Shown here: positions 50,253 to 59,174 of the stretch, piece after piece
Numbering within the stretch: position 1 is the stretch's first letter
How the letters are laid out: each line of letters begins with the position of its first letter
Assembly: GCA_016213325.1 (NCBI GenBank)
Contig: JACRAY010000014.1
Location: 62,001-126,000 of the forward strand
Direction: 5' to 3'
Length of the DNA stretch: 64,000 bases
Source: Burkholderiales bacterium
GTDB taxonomy: Bacteria > Pseudomonadota > Gammaproteobacteria > Burkholderiales > Burkholderiaceae_C
Notes under the pieces: model-generated
Databases searched by the model: none
What the model was told of the DNA's origin: nothing
Seen by the model: the letters and a program-made list of their open reading frames with translations, nothing else
Position numbers and translations under genes: made by a program

Positions 50253-51302
50253 ATGAGAACCCGGCATTCCGCTGTACTCGTCACCGCTGCCATCGCCCTG
50301 CTCGCCGGCTGCCAGAGCACCGACCAGAAGGTTGCCGCTGACACCCTCGTGGCCGTCAAGGTGTCGACCGCGCCCAATCCGCTGGCCGGGGCAGCGGACC
50401 CGGCCTGGGCCAAGGCCCGGGCGCTGACGGCAGTTGCCGCCGACGGGGCGAATTTCGGCGCCAAGCCGGGTGAGAGGGCCGACACCAAGGTGTCGATGAA
50501 GGCGGTCTACACCGCCGACACGCTGTACATGCTGATCCAGTATGCCGACCCGACCCAGTCGATCCGGCGCGGCCCGTACCAGAAGCAGGCCGACGGCACG
50601 TGGAAGAAGCTGAAGGACCCGGCCGACAAGGGCGGCGACGACAACATGTACTACGAGGACAAGTGGGGCATGATCTGGCCGATCGGCAACTCGGTGAAGA
50701 ACTGGGACCGCGAAGGCTGCGCCGCCCTGTGCCACACCGGCGAAGGCAAGCCCTACGGCAACAAGTACACCGCGCGCGAGGGCGAGATCGTCGACATGTG
50801 GCACATGAAGTCGATGCGCACCGGCCCGTGGGGCTACGTCGATGACCAGTACACCGACCACACGCGCTACAGCGCGCAGACGCCCAACGCCGGCCGCAAG
50901 GGCGACCCGGGCGGCCCCGAGTATGCGGCCTTCAACCTGGTCAACGGCAAGCCGCAGTTCATGGCCAGGGATGCCAAGGCCGCCAACGCCGGGGGCACCT
51001 ACTACATCAAGCGCGGCGACGAAGTGCCCTTCGACGACAGCAAGTTCAAGGCGGGCGACGAGGTCGCTTCGTACATCGTCAACCCGCTGCAAGGGGACCG
51101 CGCCGACGTGAAGGTGGCCTACAGCTGGAAGGACGGGATGTGGACGCACGTCGTCAGCCGCAAGCTGGTGACCGGCAGCCGCTTCGACGTGCAGTTCTCC
51201 GACCTGGGCGCGCGCTACGGCTTCGGCTTCGCGGCCTTCGACAACGCGCAGGTCCGGCACGCGACGACGGACGACCCGCTGTACCTCGTTTTCGCCAAGT
51301 AA
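50253..51302 (+). CDS. Haem-binding lipoprotein related to ethylbenzene dehydrogenase gamma
   Basis: This 349-residue protein has a lipoprotein signal (LLAGC, Cys20) and a large domain of the ethylbenzene-dehydrogenase-related / c552-DMSO-reductase haem-binding family. It begins WAKARALTAVAADGANFG and has MKAVYTADTLYMLIQYADPTQS. A CAALCH sequence (Cys156, Cys160, His161) forms a C-x3-CH site, an uncommon spacing for covalent haem c. It should sit on the periplasmic face of a membrane. No molybdoenzyme is adjacent. Confidence 0.75.
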   Translation: MRTRHSAVLVTAAIALLAGCQSTDQKVAADTLVAVKVSTAPNPLAGAADPAWAKARALTAVAADGANFGAKPGERADTKVSMKAVYTADTLYMLIQYADPTQSIRRGPYQKQADGTWKKLKDPADKGGDDNMYYEDKWGMIWPIGNSVKNWDREGCAALCHTGEGKPYGNKYTAREGEIVDMWHMKSMRTGPWGYVDDQYTDHTRYSAQTPNAGRKGDPGGPEYAAFNLVNGKPQFMARDAKAANAGGTYYIKRGDEVPFDDSKFKAGDEVASYIVNPLQGDRADVKVAYSWKDGMWTHVVSRKLVTGSRFDVQFSDLGARYGFGFAAFDNAQVRHATTDDPLYLVFAK

Positions 51303-51314
51303 ACGGGGAAGGCT

Positions 51315-51626
51315 TCAGGGCGCCGAGCGCGCGCGGATCGCAGCGATCGTGTTGCGCGCCGCCAGCTCGGCGTTCAGCGCATGGTGCGCGTCGCACCGGC
51401 ACAGGCCGTAGTGGCCGTAGTTGAGGTTCTCGTACAGCTCGGCCGCCGACGGGAAGGTGTCGAGCAGCGCTTCGAGCGCCATGTCATGGGGCGCCAGCGC
51501 GAGCTCGCCGGCCAGGTGGTGCACCACGGCGCGGTACTGGTCGGCGTCCACCGGCACCGTGCTGCGCTCCAGCCTTTCGAGCACCCGCGCCAGCACGACC
51601 AGGTTCTTGTGGACGGTGGTGTTCAT
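51315..51626 (-). CDS. Small soluble protein of unknown function
   Basis: A 103-residue, mostly helical protein with a Cys/His-rich segment (YGHYGLCRCDAHH) that could bind metal. No family is recognised. It is downstream of the FHA-linked gene pair on the same strand. Confidence 0.55.
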   Translation of the reverse strand: MNTTVHKNLVVLARVLERLERSTVPVDADQYRAVVHHLAGELALAPHDMALEALLDTFPSAAELYENLNYGHYGLCRCDAHHALNAELAARNTIAAIRARSAP

Positions 51627-51689
51627 GACCCCAACGCTAAAGCGCCGGGCCGACGCGATCCGTCGGACGCGTTCCCGCGAGCGCGAGCG

Positions 51690-52310
51690 TCAGTGCCGCA
51701 CGCCCGTGCCCGCCTCGGCGTCGTCCAGGCCCGGGCGGGTCGGCTCGAAGTCCGGCGTGCCCCCCGCGCCGGTCTGCTTGAGCGCCGCATACAGCGCCTC
51801 GAGGTCGCCTTCCAGCTCCGGGTCGCCGGCCTCCCGCGGCTCGCCGGCCGCTGCGCCGGCGGCAGTGCCAGACGCCGCCGCACCCGTGAAGACCGAATCG
51901 GGCTGCCGGGCCGGCGGCGAGCCGGTCCTGGCTTCGAACTGCCACGACAGGCTGAACACCCAGTCGATCGCCTTGGGCTCGAACTTCAGCAGTTCCTGCA
52001 TGAAGGAGTCCTGGAACGCGTGGATGTAGGTAACGAGCCGGTCCTGGCCGTCGCGCACCGCCAGCAGCACGTGCATGCCGGGGCCGCGGCTCGCGCTGGC
52101 GACCGACAGGATGCGGCATTCGATCCAGTCCGAAGGGATCCCGTGGCGGCGCATGGTCTCGCGCAGCACCACTTGCACGACCTCGCGCCGGGGCGCGTTG
52201 CGCGACGACATTTCGGTCGTCGCTTCGCTTTCGTCGCCTTGTTCGGTGTCTTCGCCGGCCCCGGGTGGCATCTCCTTGCCGCCGCCGAACAGCTTCTTCA
52301 GCAATCCCAC
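51690..52310 (-). CDS. Soluble protein of unknown function, partner of the FHA gene
   Basis: This 206-residue protein starts at a GTG (MGLLKKLFGGGKE), has a folded centre (VVQVVLRETMRRHGIPSDWIECRIL to WVFSLSWQFEART) and an acidic, Ala/Gly-rich C-terminus that is probably disordered. It follows the FHA gene by six bases, so the two are co-translated and may interact. No family is assigned. Confidence 0.6.
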   Translation of the reverse strand: MGLLKKLFGGGKEMPPGAGEDTEQGDESEATTEMSSRNAPRREVVQVVLRETMRRHGIPSDWIECRILSVASASRGPGMHVLLAVRDGQDRLVTYIHAFQDSFMQELLKFEPKAIDWVFSLSWQFEARTGSPPARQPDSVFTGAAASGTAAGAAAGEPREAGDPELEGDLEALYAALKQTGAGGTPDFEPTRPGLDDAEAGTGVRH

Positions 52311-52316
52311 GGTGCG

Positions 52317-52937
52317 TCAGTCCTTCAGCTGGAACAGCATCTGGGTGCCTGCAATCTCCAGCAAGTCGTCGTTGGCCAGCATCACCGGCTCTTCCGGCAG
52401 CGGTTGCCCATTGAGCAGCGGCTTGTTGTCGCCGGCCAGGTGGGCCACGAAGTAGCCGTTGCGCCGGTGCGAGACGCTCACCACGCAGACACCCGGCTTG
52501 CCGAAGGTGGTGACGGCCTTCACCACCGGCACCTCGAGCCCGGCCGAGGTGCCCGACACTACCTGGAAGGCGGCGTTCGGGATCGCCCAGTCGCCCGCGG
52601 TCATCTGCATGGTGCTGCCGAACCCGCTGGGCTGCGGGTCTTCGGACGCCTGCAGGTAACGGATGCGGAAGTTGCCGATGGCGATGACGTCGCCGTCGTG
52701 CAACTGCGTGCGCGACTTGACCATGTGGTCGTTGACGTAGGTGCCGTTGGTGCTGTGCAGGTCCTCGAGGAAGACGTCGGCCACGCCCTTCAGGTCGAAC
52801 ACGCAATGGCGAGCGCTCACCACCTTGTTGTCCAGGACGATGTCGTTGTCGGGATTGCGGCCGAGCGTCGTGCGGTCCTTGTGCAGGTACACGTGCTTGA
52901 CCTCGACACCCTGCACCGAGGCAATGAGTTGCGGCAT
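52317..52937 (-). CDS. FHA-domain phosphothreonine-binding protein
   Basis: This 206-residue protein has a canonical FHA domain (about residues 20-95) with TTLGRNPDNDIVLDN, SARHC and LHSTNGTYVND, the phosphothreonine pocket. A second C-terminal region (GVCVVSVSHRRNGYFVAHL, LLNGQPL) looks like a degenerate FHA repeat. It probably reads Ser/Thr kinase phosphorylation; a kinase-like tail is at the other end of the window. The start is ATG at 52937. Confidence 0.87.
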   Translation of the reverse strand: MPQLIASVQGVEVKHVYLHKDRTTLGRNPDNDIVLDNKVVSARHCVFDLKGVADVFLEDLHSTNGTYVNDHMVKSRTQLHDGDVIAIGNFRIRYLQASEDPQPSGFGSTMQMTAGDWAIPNAAFQVVSGTSAGLEVPVVKAVTTFGKPGVCVVSVSHRRNGYFVAHLAGDNKPLLNGQPLPEEPVMLANDDLLEIAGTQMLFQLKD

Positions 52938-53032
52938 GGCAACATGGTAGCCCGGCCCGGGGGTGCGTTCAAGTTTGACTCGAAAGCCGCCCGGGCATAC
53001 GCTCGGGTGACCCACTCTCCACGGAGGTTGCC

Positions 53033-53476
53033 ATGTTCCAGCACATCCTGCTTGCAACGGATGGTTCGGCCGCCTGCGACCAGGCGACCCGTGTCGCGGT
53101 GGGCCTGGCGCGCACCCACGGCGCGAAGCTGACCGCGATCTACGTGGTGGACCCGTACCCCTACCTCGGCATCGGGCAGGCCAATCCCATGGGCTTCCAG
53201 GCCTACATGCAGGCTGCGCACGTGCATGCAGGCAAGGCGCTCGGCCGGGCGGCCGAACTGTGCGACGACGGCGGCACGCCGCCCATCACCATGGAGACGC
53301 GCATCGTCGAGGAAACGACGGCGGCGCACGGCATCGCGCAGACCGCGCGCGACGAGCAGGCCGACCTGATCGTGGTGGGCTCGCACGGCCACGGCGCGCT
53401 GCGCAAGCTGGTGCTGGGCAGCGTCACCACCAAGGTGCTGGCCGAAGCGCCTATGCCGGTGCTGGTCGTGCGCTAG
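53033..53476 (+). CDS. Universal stress protein, copy 1
   Basis: This 147-residue UspA-family protein has LLATDGSAACDQAT at the start and the ATP-binding motif VVGSHGHGALRKLVLGSVTTKV near the C-terminus. It is closely similar to the product at 54100, including the shared VVDPYPYLGIGQANPMGFQAY block, so the two are recent paralogues. Confidence 0.92.
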   Translation: MFQHILLATDGSAACDQATRVAVGLARTHGAKLTAIYVVDPYPYLGIGQANPMGFQAYMQAAHVHAGKALGRAAELCDDGGTPPITMETRIVEETTAAHGIAQTARDEQADLIVVGSHGHGALRKLVLGSVTTKVLAEAPMPVLVVR

Positions 53477-53481
53477 AGGCG

Positions 53482-54006
53482 CTAGATATAGCCGGCAGGC
53501 AACTGCGTGTGGCGCATGTGGAGCGACAGCCCCAGCGCCGCCATGTGGTTGCCGTTGCGCCCGAGGATCTTCTCGGCCAAGGGCAGGAAGTACTGCTCCT
53601 CGAAGTTGGCGTGCACCAGGTAGATGGCGATCAGCTCCTCCACGCGCGCCGGGTCCAGCGTCACGGGCCGGCCGCGCGCCGCATCGCGCACGCCGTCTTC
53701 CACCGTTCGCCACAGGCGCTCGACCACCCGGTGTTCCTGTTCGAGCCGCTGCACCATGGCGGTCACCTCGGCCAGCTCGTTGCCGGGCTGGGCGCTGCGC
53801 AGCACGGCCGGGAACAGCTCGCGCTCCTCGTCCTGGTGGTGTTCCAGCACGGGGCCGTCGAACAGCGCCATGGCTTCGGCGGCCACCAGGCGCGCCTTGT
53901 CCGCGGCTTCCAGCAGCCTGGGCAGTTCACGCAGGCCGCGCAGCATGGTCACGATGCCGGCATGGCAATCATGGAAGGCATTGAGCGGCTCTTCGACGTC
54001 GATCAT
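53482..54006 (-). CDS. Hemerythrin HHE-domain protein
   Basis: This 174-residue four-helix protein has the His/Glu pattern of HHE hemerythrins: NAFHDCHAGI, LEHHQDEERELFP, EQEHRVVERL and YLVHANFEEQYFLP. A di-iron site that binds oxygen, NO or iron is expected. The ATG at 54006 has GGGGA upstream. It lies between the two universal stress protein genes on the opposite strand. Confidence 0.87.
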   Translation of the reverse strand: MIDVEEPLNAFHDCHAGIVTMLRGLRELPRLLEAADKARLVAAEAMALFDGPVLEHHQDEERELFPAVLRSAQPGNELAEVTAMVQRLEQEHRVVERLWRTVEDGVRDAARGRPVTLDPARVEELIAIYLVHANFEEQYFLPLAEKILGRNGNHMAALGLSLHMRHTQLPAGYI

Positions 54007-54099
54007 GGCAGTGTTCCCCTGAGGTCGATTCAATGTAGGTTCCGCATCCCTGCCCGTGGTTGATGCACGTCAACTGGCCCGGGGCACCGCGGCGTCAAC

Positions 54100-54546
54100 A
54101 TGGAGCGCATGTTCAAGCACATCCTGTTTGCCACGGACGGCTCGCCCGCCTCGGCCAATGCAGCCAGGCTGGCCGTGGGCCTGGCGCGCACGCACGGCGC
54201 AGCGCTGACGGCGCTGTACGTCGTGGACCCCTATCCCTACCTCGGCGTGGGCGAGGCCAATCCGCTCGGCTTCCAGGCATACATGTCGGCAGCGATGCAG
54301 CATGCTTCTTCGGCACACACCGACGTGGCGCAGCTGGCCGCCGAGGAACCCCCGGTCGACGTGCACGTGCGCACCGCCGAGGACATCGGCGCCTCCACGG
54401 GCATCACGCAGACGGCGCGCGAAATCGGCGCCGACCTCATCGTGGTCGGCTCCCACGGGCGCACCGGCATCAGCCGGCTGATGCTCGGGAGCGTGGCGGC
54501 GCGGGTGGTGGCCGAGTCGCCTGTGCCGGTGCTGGTGGCGCGCTGA
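54100..54546 (+). CDS. Universal stress protein, copy 2
   Basis: This 148-residue UspA-family protein has LFATDGSPASANAARLAVGL and the ATP-binding motif VVGSHGRTGISRLMLGSVAARV. It is a paralogue of the gene at 53033. The start may be the ATG at 54100 or, matching its paralogue, at 54109. Its last 77 bases are overlapped antisense by the LytM gene. Confidence 0.92.
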   Translation: MERMFKHILFATDGSPASANAARLAVGLARTHGAALTALYVVDPYPYLGVGEANPLGFQAYMSAAMQHASSAHTDVAQLAAEEPPVDVHVRTAEDIGASTGITQTAREIGADLIVVGSHGRTGISRLMLGSVAARVVAESPVPVLVAR

Positions 54547-55030
54547 GTCCCTGCCTGAGCATCGGGTACGGGTTGACGGGTTCGCCCCGCCACCACTGCC
54601 TCTCGGGGCCCAGCCGGAAAATCGCGAAGTGCAGGTGCGGCCCCTCGGGCGCTGCATTCCCGGTGCTGCCCACGTAGCCCAGCAGGTCGCCCTGCCGCAC
54701 GGCCATGCCTTCCTTCAGGCCTTGCGCATACCCGTCGAGGTGGGCGTAGTAGTACGCGAGCCGGCTCTCGGGGTCGAAGTGGTAGATCGTGAGCCCGCCC
54801 GGCACGCTGCGGAACAGCTTGGCGATCCGGCCGTCGTCCACTGCATGCACCGGTGTGCCGCGCGGCGCCATGATGTCGATGGCTTCGTGCCGCCCCTTGC
54901 CCCGCTGCTGCCCGTAGTTGTCGACCAGTGCTTCCGGCCGGATGCCTGCCACGGGAACCATGAGCCGCTCGCCGCCAGCCACCGGCGCCGCACCCAGCAA
55001 CGCGCCGCACAGGGCCAGCAGCAGCCGCAT
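54470..55030 (-). CDS. M23-family (LytM) endopeptidase
   Basis: This 186-residue protein has a signal peptide (LLLALCGALLGAAPVAG) and a LytM domain with zinc ligands in RHEAIDIM and HLHFAIF, so it should cut or help cut peptidoglycan crosslinks. A Pro/Ala-rich tail of about 25 residues is encoded antisense to the end of the stress-protein gene. It follows the L,D-transpeptidase gene by five bases, linking two cell-wall functions. Confidence 0.85.
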   Translation of the reverse strand: MRLLLALCGALLGAAPVAGGERLMVPVAGIRPEALVDNYGQQRGKGRHEAIDIMAPRGTPVHAVDDGRIAKLFRSVPGGLTIYHFDPESRLAYYYAHLDGYAQGLKEGMAVRQGDLLGYVGSTGNAAPEGPHLHFAIFRLGPERQWWRGEPVNPYPMLRQGLSAPPAPAQATRPPPAPPRSRASAG

Positions 55031-55035
55031 GGCCG

Positions 55036-56028
55036 TCACGCCTGCACGTCCACCGGCAGCCCCGGCTTCACCACGCCCCACAGGCGCATCACGTCCCAGT
55101 TGGTCAGGCGCACGCAGCCGTTGGTCTGCACGCGGGCCATCTGCGAAGGCTCGGCGGTGCCGTGGATGCCCCAGTGCGGCTTGGTGAGCCCCAGCCAGGC
55201 GACGCCCACCGGGTTGTTCGGCCCCGGCGGCAGCTTCACCTTGGCGTCGGTCTTGGGATTGCGCAGCAACTCGGGGTTGTAGTTGAAGTCGGGGTCCTTC
55301 ACCTGGCTGGTGATCTTCATGCGGCCCAGCGGCAGCGGGTCCTGCTCACCGCCGAAACTCACCGGGAAGGCGGCGAGCACGCGGTCGCCCTCGCCCAGCG
55401 CATAGAGCATGCGGTTGGACTTGTCGATGCGTAGCGTGGTGAGGCCCTGCAGCTGCGCCGCGCCGCTCGTGATGTCGGGCAGTACCAGCTGCTCACCCGC
55501 GCGCAGGCTGCGGCCCCGATTGAGTTCCTGCAGCAGCTTCGGGCTCGCGTGATAACGCTCGGCGAAGGCTTCCAGCGCCGACTGGTAACCCAGCTTCGGC
55601 AGTTGCGCCTGCAGCACCGGATCGTCAGGGATGGCGGTGAAAGGGCCGGCCACGTCCTGCTCGGTCACCGTGTAGGTACCGAACACCGGCGGCTGTCCTT
55701 GCGCCAGCGCAGCCCAGGTGGCGGCGTCGACCTTGCCGGTGGCGCCCAGGCCGCGCGACTGCTGGAACGCGGCAACGGCATGCGCCGTGTTGCGGCTGAA
55801 CTTGCCGTCGATCTCGCCCGGCGAGAACCACGCGCGGTCCAGGAGCACTTGCGCGCGCACCACGGCTGCGCCCTTGGCGCCAATGGCCAGCAGCGGCGTG
55901 CTGGTGTCGGCATTGAGCTTGGCCAGCTGCGCCGCTGGATCGACAGCGGGCGCTGCAGGGGGCGCAGCGGCGAAGGCGGTGTGGCAAGCGAACGCAACAG
56001 CAGCAAGGAAGGGCTTGGGTGTGGCCAT
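55036..56028 (-). CDS. L,D-transpeptidase (YkuD) with peptidoglycan-binding domain
   Basis: This 330-residue exported protein has a signal peptide, a PG_binding_1 repeat ([30 protein letters not shown], in part) and a YkuD catalytic domain. The active Cys lies in [11 protein letters not shown], where the usual SHGC is TNGC, with His in WGIHGTAEP. It forms 3-3 crosslinks or attaches lipoproteins to peptidoglycan. It is followed by the LytM gene. Confidence 0.9.
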   Translation of the reverse strand: MATPKPFLAAVAFACHTAFAAAPPAAPAVDPAAQLAKLNADTSTPLLAIGAKGAAVVRAQVLLDRAWFSPGEIDGKFSRNTAHAVAAFQQSRGLGATGKVDAATWAALAQGQPPVFGTYTVTEQDVAGPFTAIPDDPVLQAQLPKLGYQSALEAFAERYHASPKLLQELNRGRSLRAGEQLVLPDITSGAAQLQGLTTLRIDKSNRMLYALGEGDRVLAAFPVSFGGEQDPLPLGRMKITSQVKDPDFNYNPELLRNPKTDAKVKLPPGPNNPVGVAWLGLTKPHWGIHGTAEPSQMARVQTNGCVRLTNWDVMRLWGVVKPGLPVDVQA

Positions 56029-56115
56029 GCCCCAAGGTAGCGCGACGCACGCGCTGGGCTTGTCGGCGGGCTACGCCCCACCAAGTCGGCGCATCTGCCC
56101 TAAGATGCCTCGCTC

Positions 56116-57327
56116 ATGCATTCGCCACGACGCATCGCCATCGCCGGGCTCATCACGCTGGCCATTGCCATGGGCATCGGCCGCTTCGCCTTCACGCCCT
56201 TGCTGCCGATGATGATGGCCGACGGCGCCGTGGACCTGCGCGGGGCGAGCTGGCTCGCCAGCGCCAATTACCTGGGGCACCTGCTGGGCGCGCTGTACTG
56301 CACGGTGCAGCCCTGGCTGGTGCCGGGGCTGGCCATGAACCCCCCGTCGGTGGTGCGGCGCGGGCTGGTCGCAACGGCCGTGCTCACCATGGCCATGTGG
56401 CTGCCGGTGCCGGGCCTGTGGCCCGTGCTGCGATTCGCCGCCGGCATCGCCAGCGCACTGGTGCTGATCCAGGCGACGAGCTGGTGCCTGGGCCAGCTGG
56501 CGCGGCAGGGGGCCGCGCAAGTCGGCGCCGTGATGTATGCCGGCCCGGGCGTGGGCATCGTGGTGAGCGGGCTTGCCGCCAGTGCGATGGTGGCCGGGGG
56601 ATGGCATGCCGACGCCGGATGGCTCGCTTTCGGCATCCTCGCCGCCGCGCTCACGGTCGCTGTGTGGCAACCGTTCGACCCGGCGCAGGGACCCGCTCCA
56701 CCGGCAGCCTCGTCGCAGGCGCCCGCAGCCCTGGACCTGAATGGCCACGCCGAGATCGCCGTCTTTGCCCTCAACTACGGCATCTCGGGCTTCGGCTACA
56801 TCATCACCGCGACCTTCCTGCCCGTCATCGCGCGGCAGGCACTGCCTGCATCACCCTGGCTCGACCTGTTCTGGCCGATCTTCGGTTTGGCGGTGGTGGT
56901 GGGCGCGTTGGCCGTGTCGCGGCTCAGCGGCGACGGCGACCTGCGGCTGCGGCTGGCCGCCTGCTTCGCCCTGCAGTCGGCGGGCGTGGCCATCGGCGTG
57001 GTGAGCCCCACGCTGGCCGGCTTCACCATCGGCAGCATCCTGCTGGGCCTGCCCTTCACCGCCATCACCTTCTTCGCCACGCAGGAAGTGCGCAGGCTCC
57101 GCCCCGCCCAGGTGCCCAGCTACGTGGGCCTGCTCACCATCAGCTTCGGCGCCGGCCAGATCGCCGGCCCGCCGCTGGCCGCCGCGCTGGTAGCGCGCAG
57201 CGCAACGCCGGCCGAAGGCTTTGCGCTGTCGCTGTGGATCGCGGCGGCTGCGCTGGCGGTGGGCTCGGTGATCTACGCAGCCATGCCGCGCATGTTCAGC
57301 CTGCGCCCGGGCGCAACAACGGCCTGA
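56116..57327 (+). CDS. YbfB/YjiJ-family MFS transporter
   Basis: This 403-residue transporter has twelve predicted membrane helices and begins with the characteristic AMGIGRFAFTPLLPMMM motif. Mid-protein features are LVLIQATSWCLGQLARQG and GPGVGIVVSGL. The substrate is unknown. It converges with the next MFS gene, overlapping by 32 bases. Confidence 0.88.
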   Translation: MHSPRRIAIAGLITLAIAMGIGRFAFTPLLPMMMADGAVDLRGASWLASANYLGHLLGALYCTVQPWLVPGLAMNPPSVVRRGLVATAVLTMAMWLPVPGLWPVLRFAAGIASALVLIQATSWCLGQLARQGAAQVGAVMYAGPGVGIVVSGLAASAMVAGGWHADAGWLAFGILAAALTVAVWQPFDPAQGPAPPAASSQAPAALDLNGHAEIAVFALNYGISGFGYIITATFLPVIARQALPASPWLDLFWPIFGLAVVVGALAVSRLSGDGDLRLRLAACFALQSAGVAIGVVSPTLAGFTIGSILLGLPFTAITFFATQEVRRLRPAQVPSYVGLLTISFGAGQIAGPPLAAALVARSATPAEGFALSLWIAAAALAVGSVIYAAMPRMFSLRPGATTA

Positions 57328-58501
57328 GCATCCACAGGCCGGCCAGCGGCCCGAGCGCGAGCCATGGCAACACGAGCGGCATCGGCCAGTGCGCAGCCGC
57401 GCGCACGAACAGCTCGATGCTGACTACCGAGATCGCAAAGCCGATGCAGTTGGTGAAGGTGAGGACGCTGCCGACCACGGATGCGGGCGCATTCCGTGCC
57501 GTGAGCGCAGAGAACTGCGGCGAGTCCCCGGAGACCGTCGCGCCCCACAACAGCAGCCAGGCCACGAACACCGGGAGCGGCGCACCCAGCAACCAGGGTG
57601 ACGCGAGGCAGCACGCGCAGCTGGTGGCCAGCTGCACCTGCGCCACGCGTGCGCTGCCGATGCGCGACACGAGCAGGCCGCCGCCTACGCAGCCCACCGC
57701 GCCCGCAGCGATTGCGGCGAAAGACCAGCCGCTCGCTGCATGCCCCGCGAACCGCAGCGCGACGATCGCCGGCAGCAGCACGAACATCGAGTACAGCTCC
57801 CACATGTGCCCGAAGTACCCGCCCACCGAGGCACGCAGGCGCAGGTCGCTCCAGATGAGCCCCAGCGCCTTCGGTGTGATTGGCGCGGCCGCGCCGTGGC
57901 TGGGACTGGGCGGCACCAGCCACACCGTGGCCAGCCCGCCCGCCACGGCCAGCAGCGACACGGCCAGCACCACGGCCTGCCAGGAGCCCGGCACCAGCGA
58001 AGAACCGTCCCCGGCCAGCGCGCGCAGGCCGTGCGGCAGCGCGGTGCCCAGGACCAGCGCGCCGACCAGCACACCGAGCGCTGCACCCAGCCCCCGCCGG
58101 TACCAGCTGGCGGCGATCTTCATGCCCACCGGGTAGATGCCCGCCAGCAGGAAGCCCACGGCGAAGCGCAAGGCCACCAGCGCCGCGAAGTCGTGCGCCA
58201 GCACGACGATGGCCGCATTGGCCGCAGCCGCCAGCAGCGAGCAGGCGAGGAAGACGCGCTGCGGGACAAAGCGGTCGGCCAGCATCAGCAGTGCGAACAC
58301 CAGTGTGCCCGCGACGAACCCGAGCTGCACGGCGGACGTGAGCGTGCCCACGGCCTGCGCCGGCAGCGCGGCATGCTGCTGCAGGTCGGGCATGACGGCA
58401 TTGACGGCGAACCACGGCGACGTGCCGGCGAACTGCGCGAACACGATCACCGGCAGGACGCGCCGGGGAACCGCTTCAGCGCCCGGTGCCGGGGGGTTCA
58501 C
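57296..58501 (-). CDS. MFS transporter
   Basis: This 401-residue MFS protein has twelve predicted helices and the RFAVGFLLAGIYPVGMKIAASW block between helices. The substrate is unknown; its place after a hydratase and a transglutaminase-like gene may link it to catabolic uptake. The GTG at 58501 overlaps the upstream gene by 26 bases; a TTG further upstream is possible. Confidence 0.82.
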   Translation of the reverse strand: MNPPAPGAEAVPRRVLPVIVFAQFAGTSPWFAVNAVMPDLQQHAALPAQAVGTLTSAVQLGFVAGTLVFALLMLADRFVPQRVFLACSLLAAAANAAIVVLAHDFAALVALRFAVGFLLAGIYPVGMKIAASWYRRGLGAALGVLVGALVLGTALPHGLRALAGDGSSLVPGSWQAVVLAVSLLAVAGGLATVWLVPPSPSHGAAAPITPKALGLIWSDLRLRASVGGYFGHMWELYSMFVLLPAIVALRFAGHAASGWSFAAIAAGAVGCVGGGLLVSRIGSARVAQVQLATSCACCLASPWLLGAPLPVFVAWLLLWGATVSGDSPQFSALTARNAPASVVGSVLTFTNCIGFAISVVSIELFVRAAAHWPMPLVLPWLALGPLAGLWMLRPLLRPGAG

Positions 58502-59174
58502 TCGCGACGTCGGCCATGAAGTCGTCCTTCGCAAGGCGGCTCACCGCATCCGCTTCGGCCATCCAGCCGGGGTAGTCGCGGCGGAAGTCGTCGGTAATCT
58601 GCTGCAGCGGGATGTCGAGGAACGTGCCGCGCATGCGCACGTACTCCATGTGGCGCTGCCCGGACTGGTCGAACGGGTGGTAGATGGAGTCGTCCACGCC
58701 GTCGAACTCCAGCGGCAGCAACCCGAACTTCTGGCACAGCGCCAGGTTGAACGCAGGCGTCGCCTTGCGCCACGCGCCGCCGAGCCAGATGTCGGTGTAG
58801 CCGTGCCATGTGAACACGTCGGTCTGCATCACGCGGCGCATCCGCTCGGTCGACAGGTGGTTGCGCACGTCGGCAAAACCCAAACGCGCCGGGATGCCCA
58901 CGGACCGGCAAGCGGCCGCCAGCAGCGCCGCCTTGGGCACGCACCAGCCGTGGCCGTTGGCCAGCACGCTGCTGGCGCTCATGCCCTGCGGGCTCAGGTC
59001 GACGCGGTACGGGTCGTAGCGGAAGCCGTCGCGCACGGCGTAGTAAAGCGCCACGGCGCGTTCGCGGTCGGTTGCGCCTTGCGCATGTTCCTGCGCGAAA
59101 GCGGCGACGGCTGCATGGTTGCTGTCCACCATGGACGCAGGCTGGAGGCACTCTTCGGGGCTGGGTTCGGTCAT
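58476..59174 (-). CDS. Transglutaminase-like cysteine protein
   Basis: This 232-residue transglutaminase-core protein has Cys in NGHGWCVPKAALLAAACR, His in FTWHGYTDIWLGG and an Asp downstream. Such domains may act as proteases or transferases on small peptides. The start at 59174 overlaps the stop of the hydratase gene by four bases. Confidence 0.83.
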   Translation of the reverse strand: MTEPSPEECLQPASMVDSNHAAVAAFAQEHAQGATDRERAVALYYAVRDGFRYDPYRVDLSPQGMSASSVLANGHGWCVPKAALLAAACRSVGIPARLGFADVRNHLSTERMRRVMQTDVFTWHGYTDIWLGGAWRKATPAFNLALCQKFGLLPLEFDGVDDSIYHPFDQSGQRHMEYVRMRGTFLDIPLQQITDDFRRDYPGWMAEADAVSRLAKDDFMADVASEPPGTGR

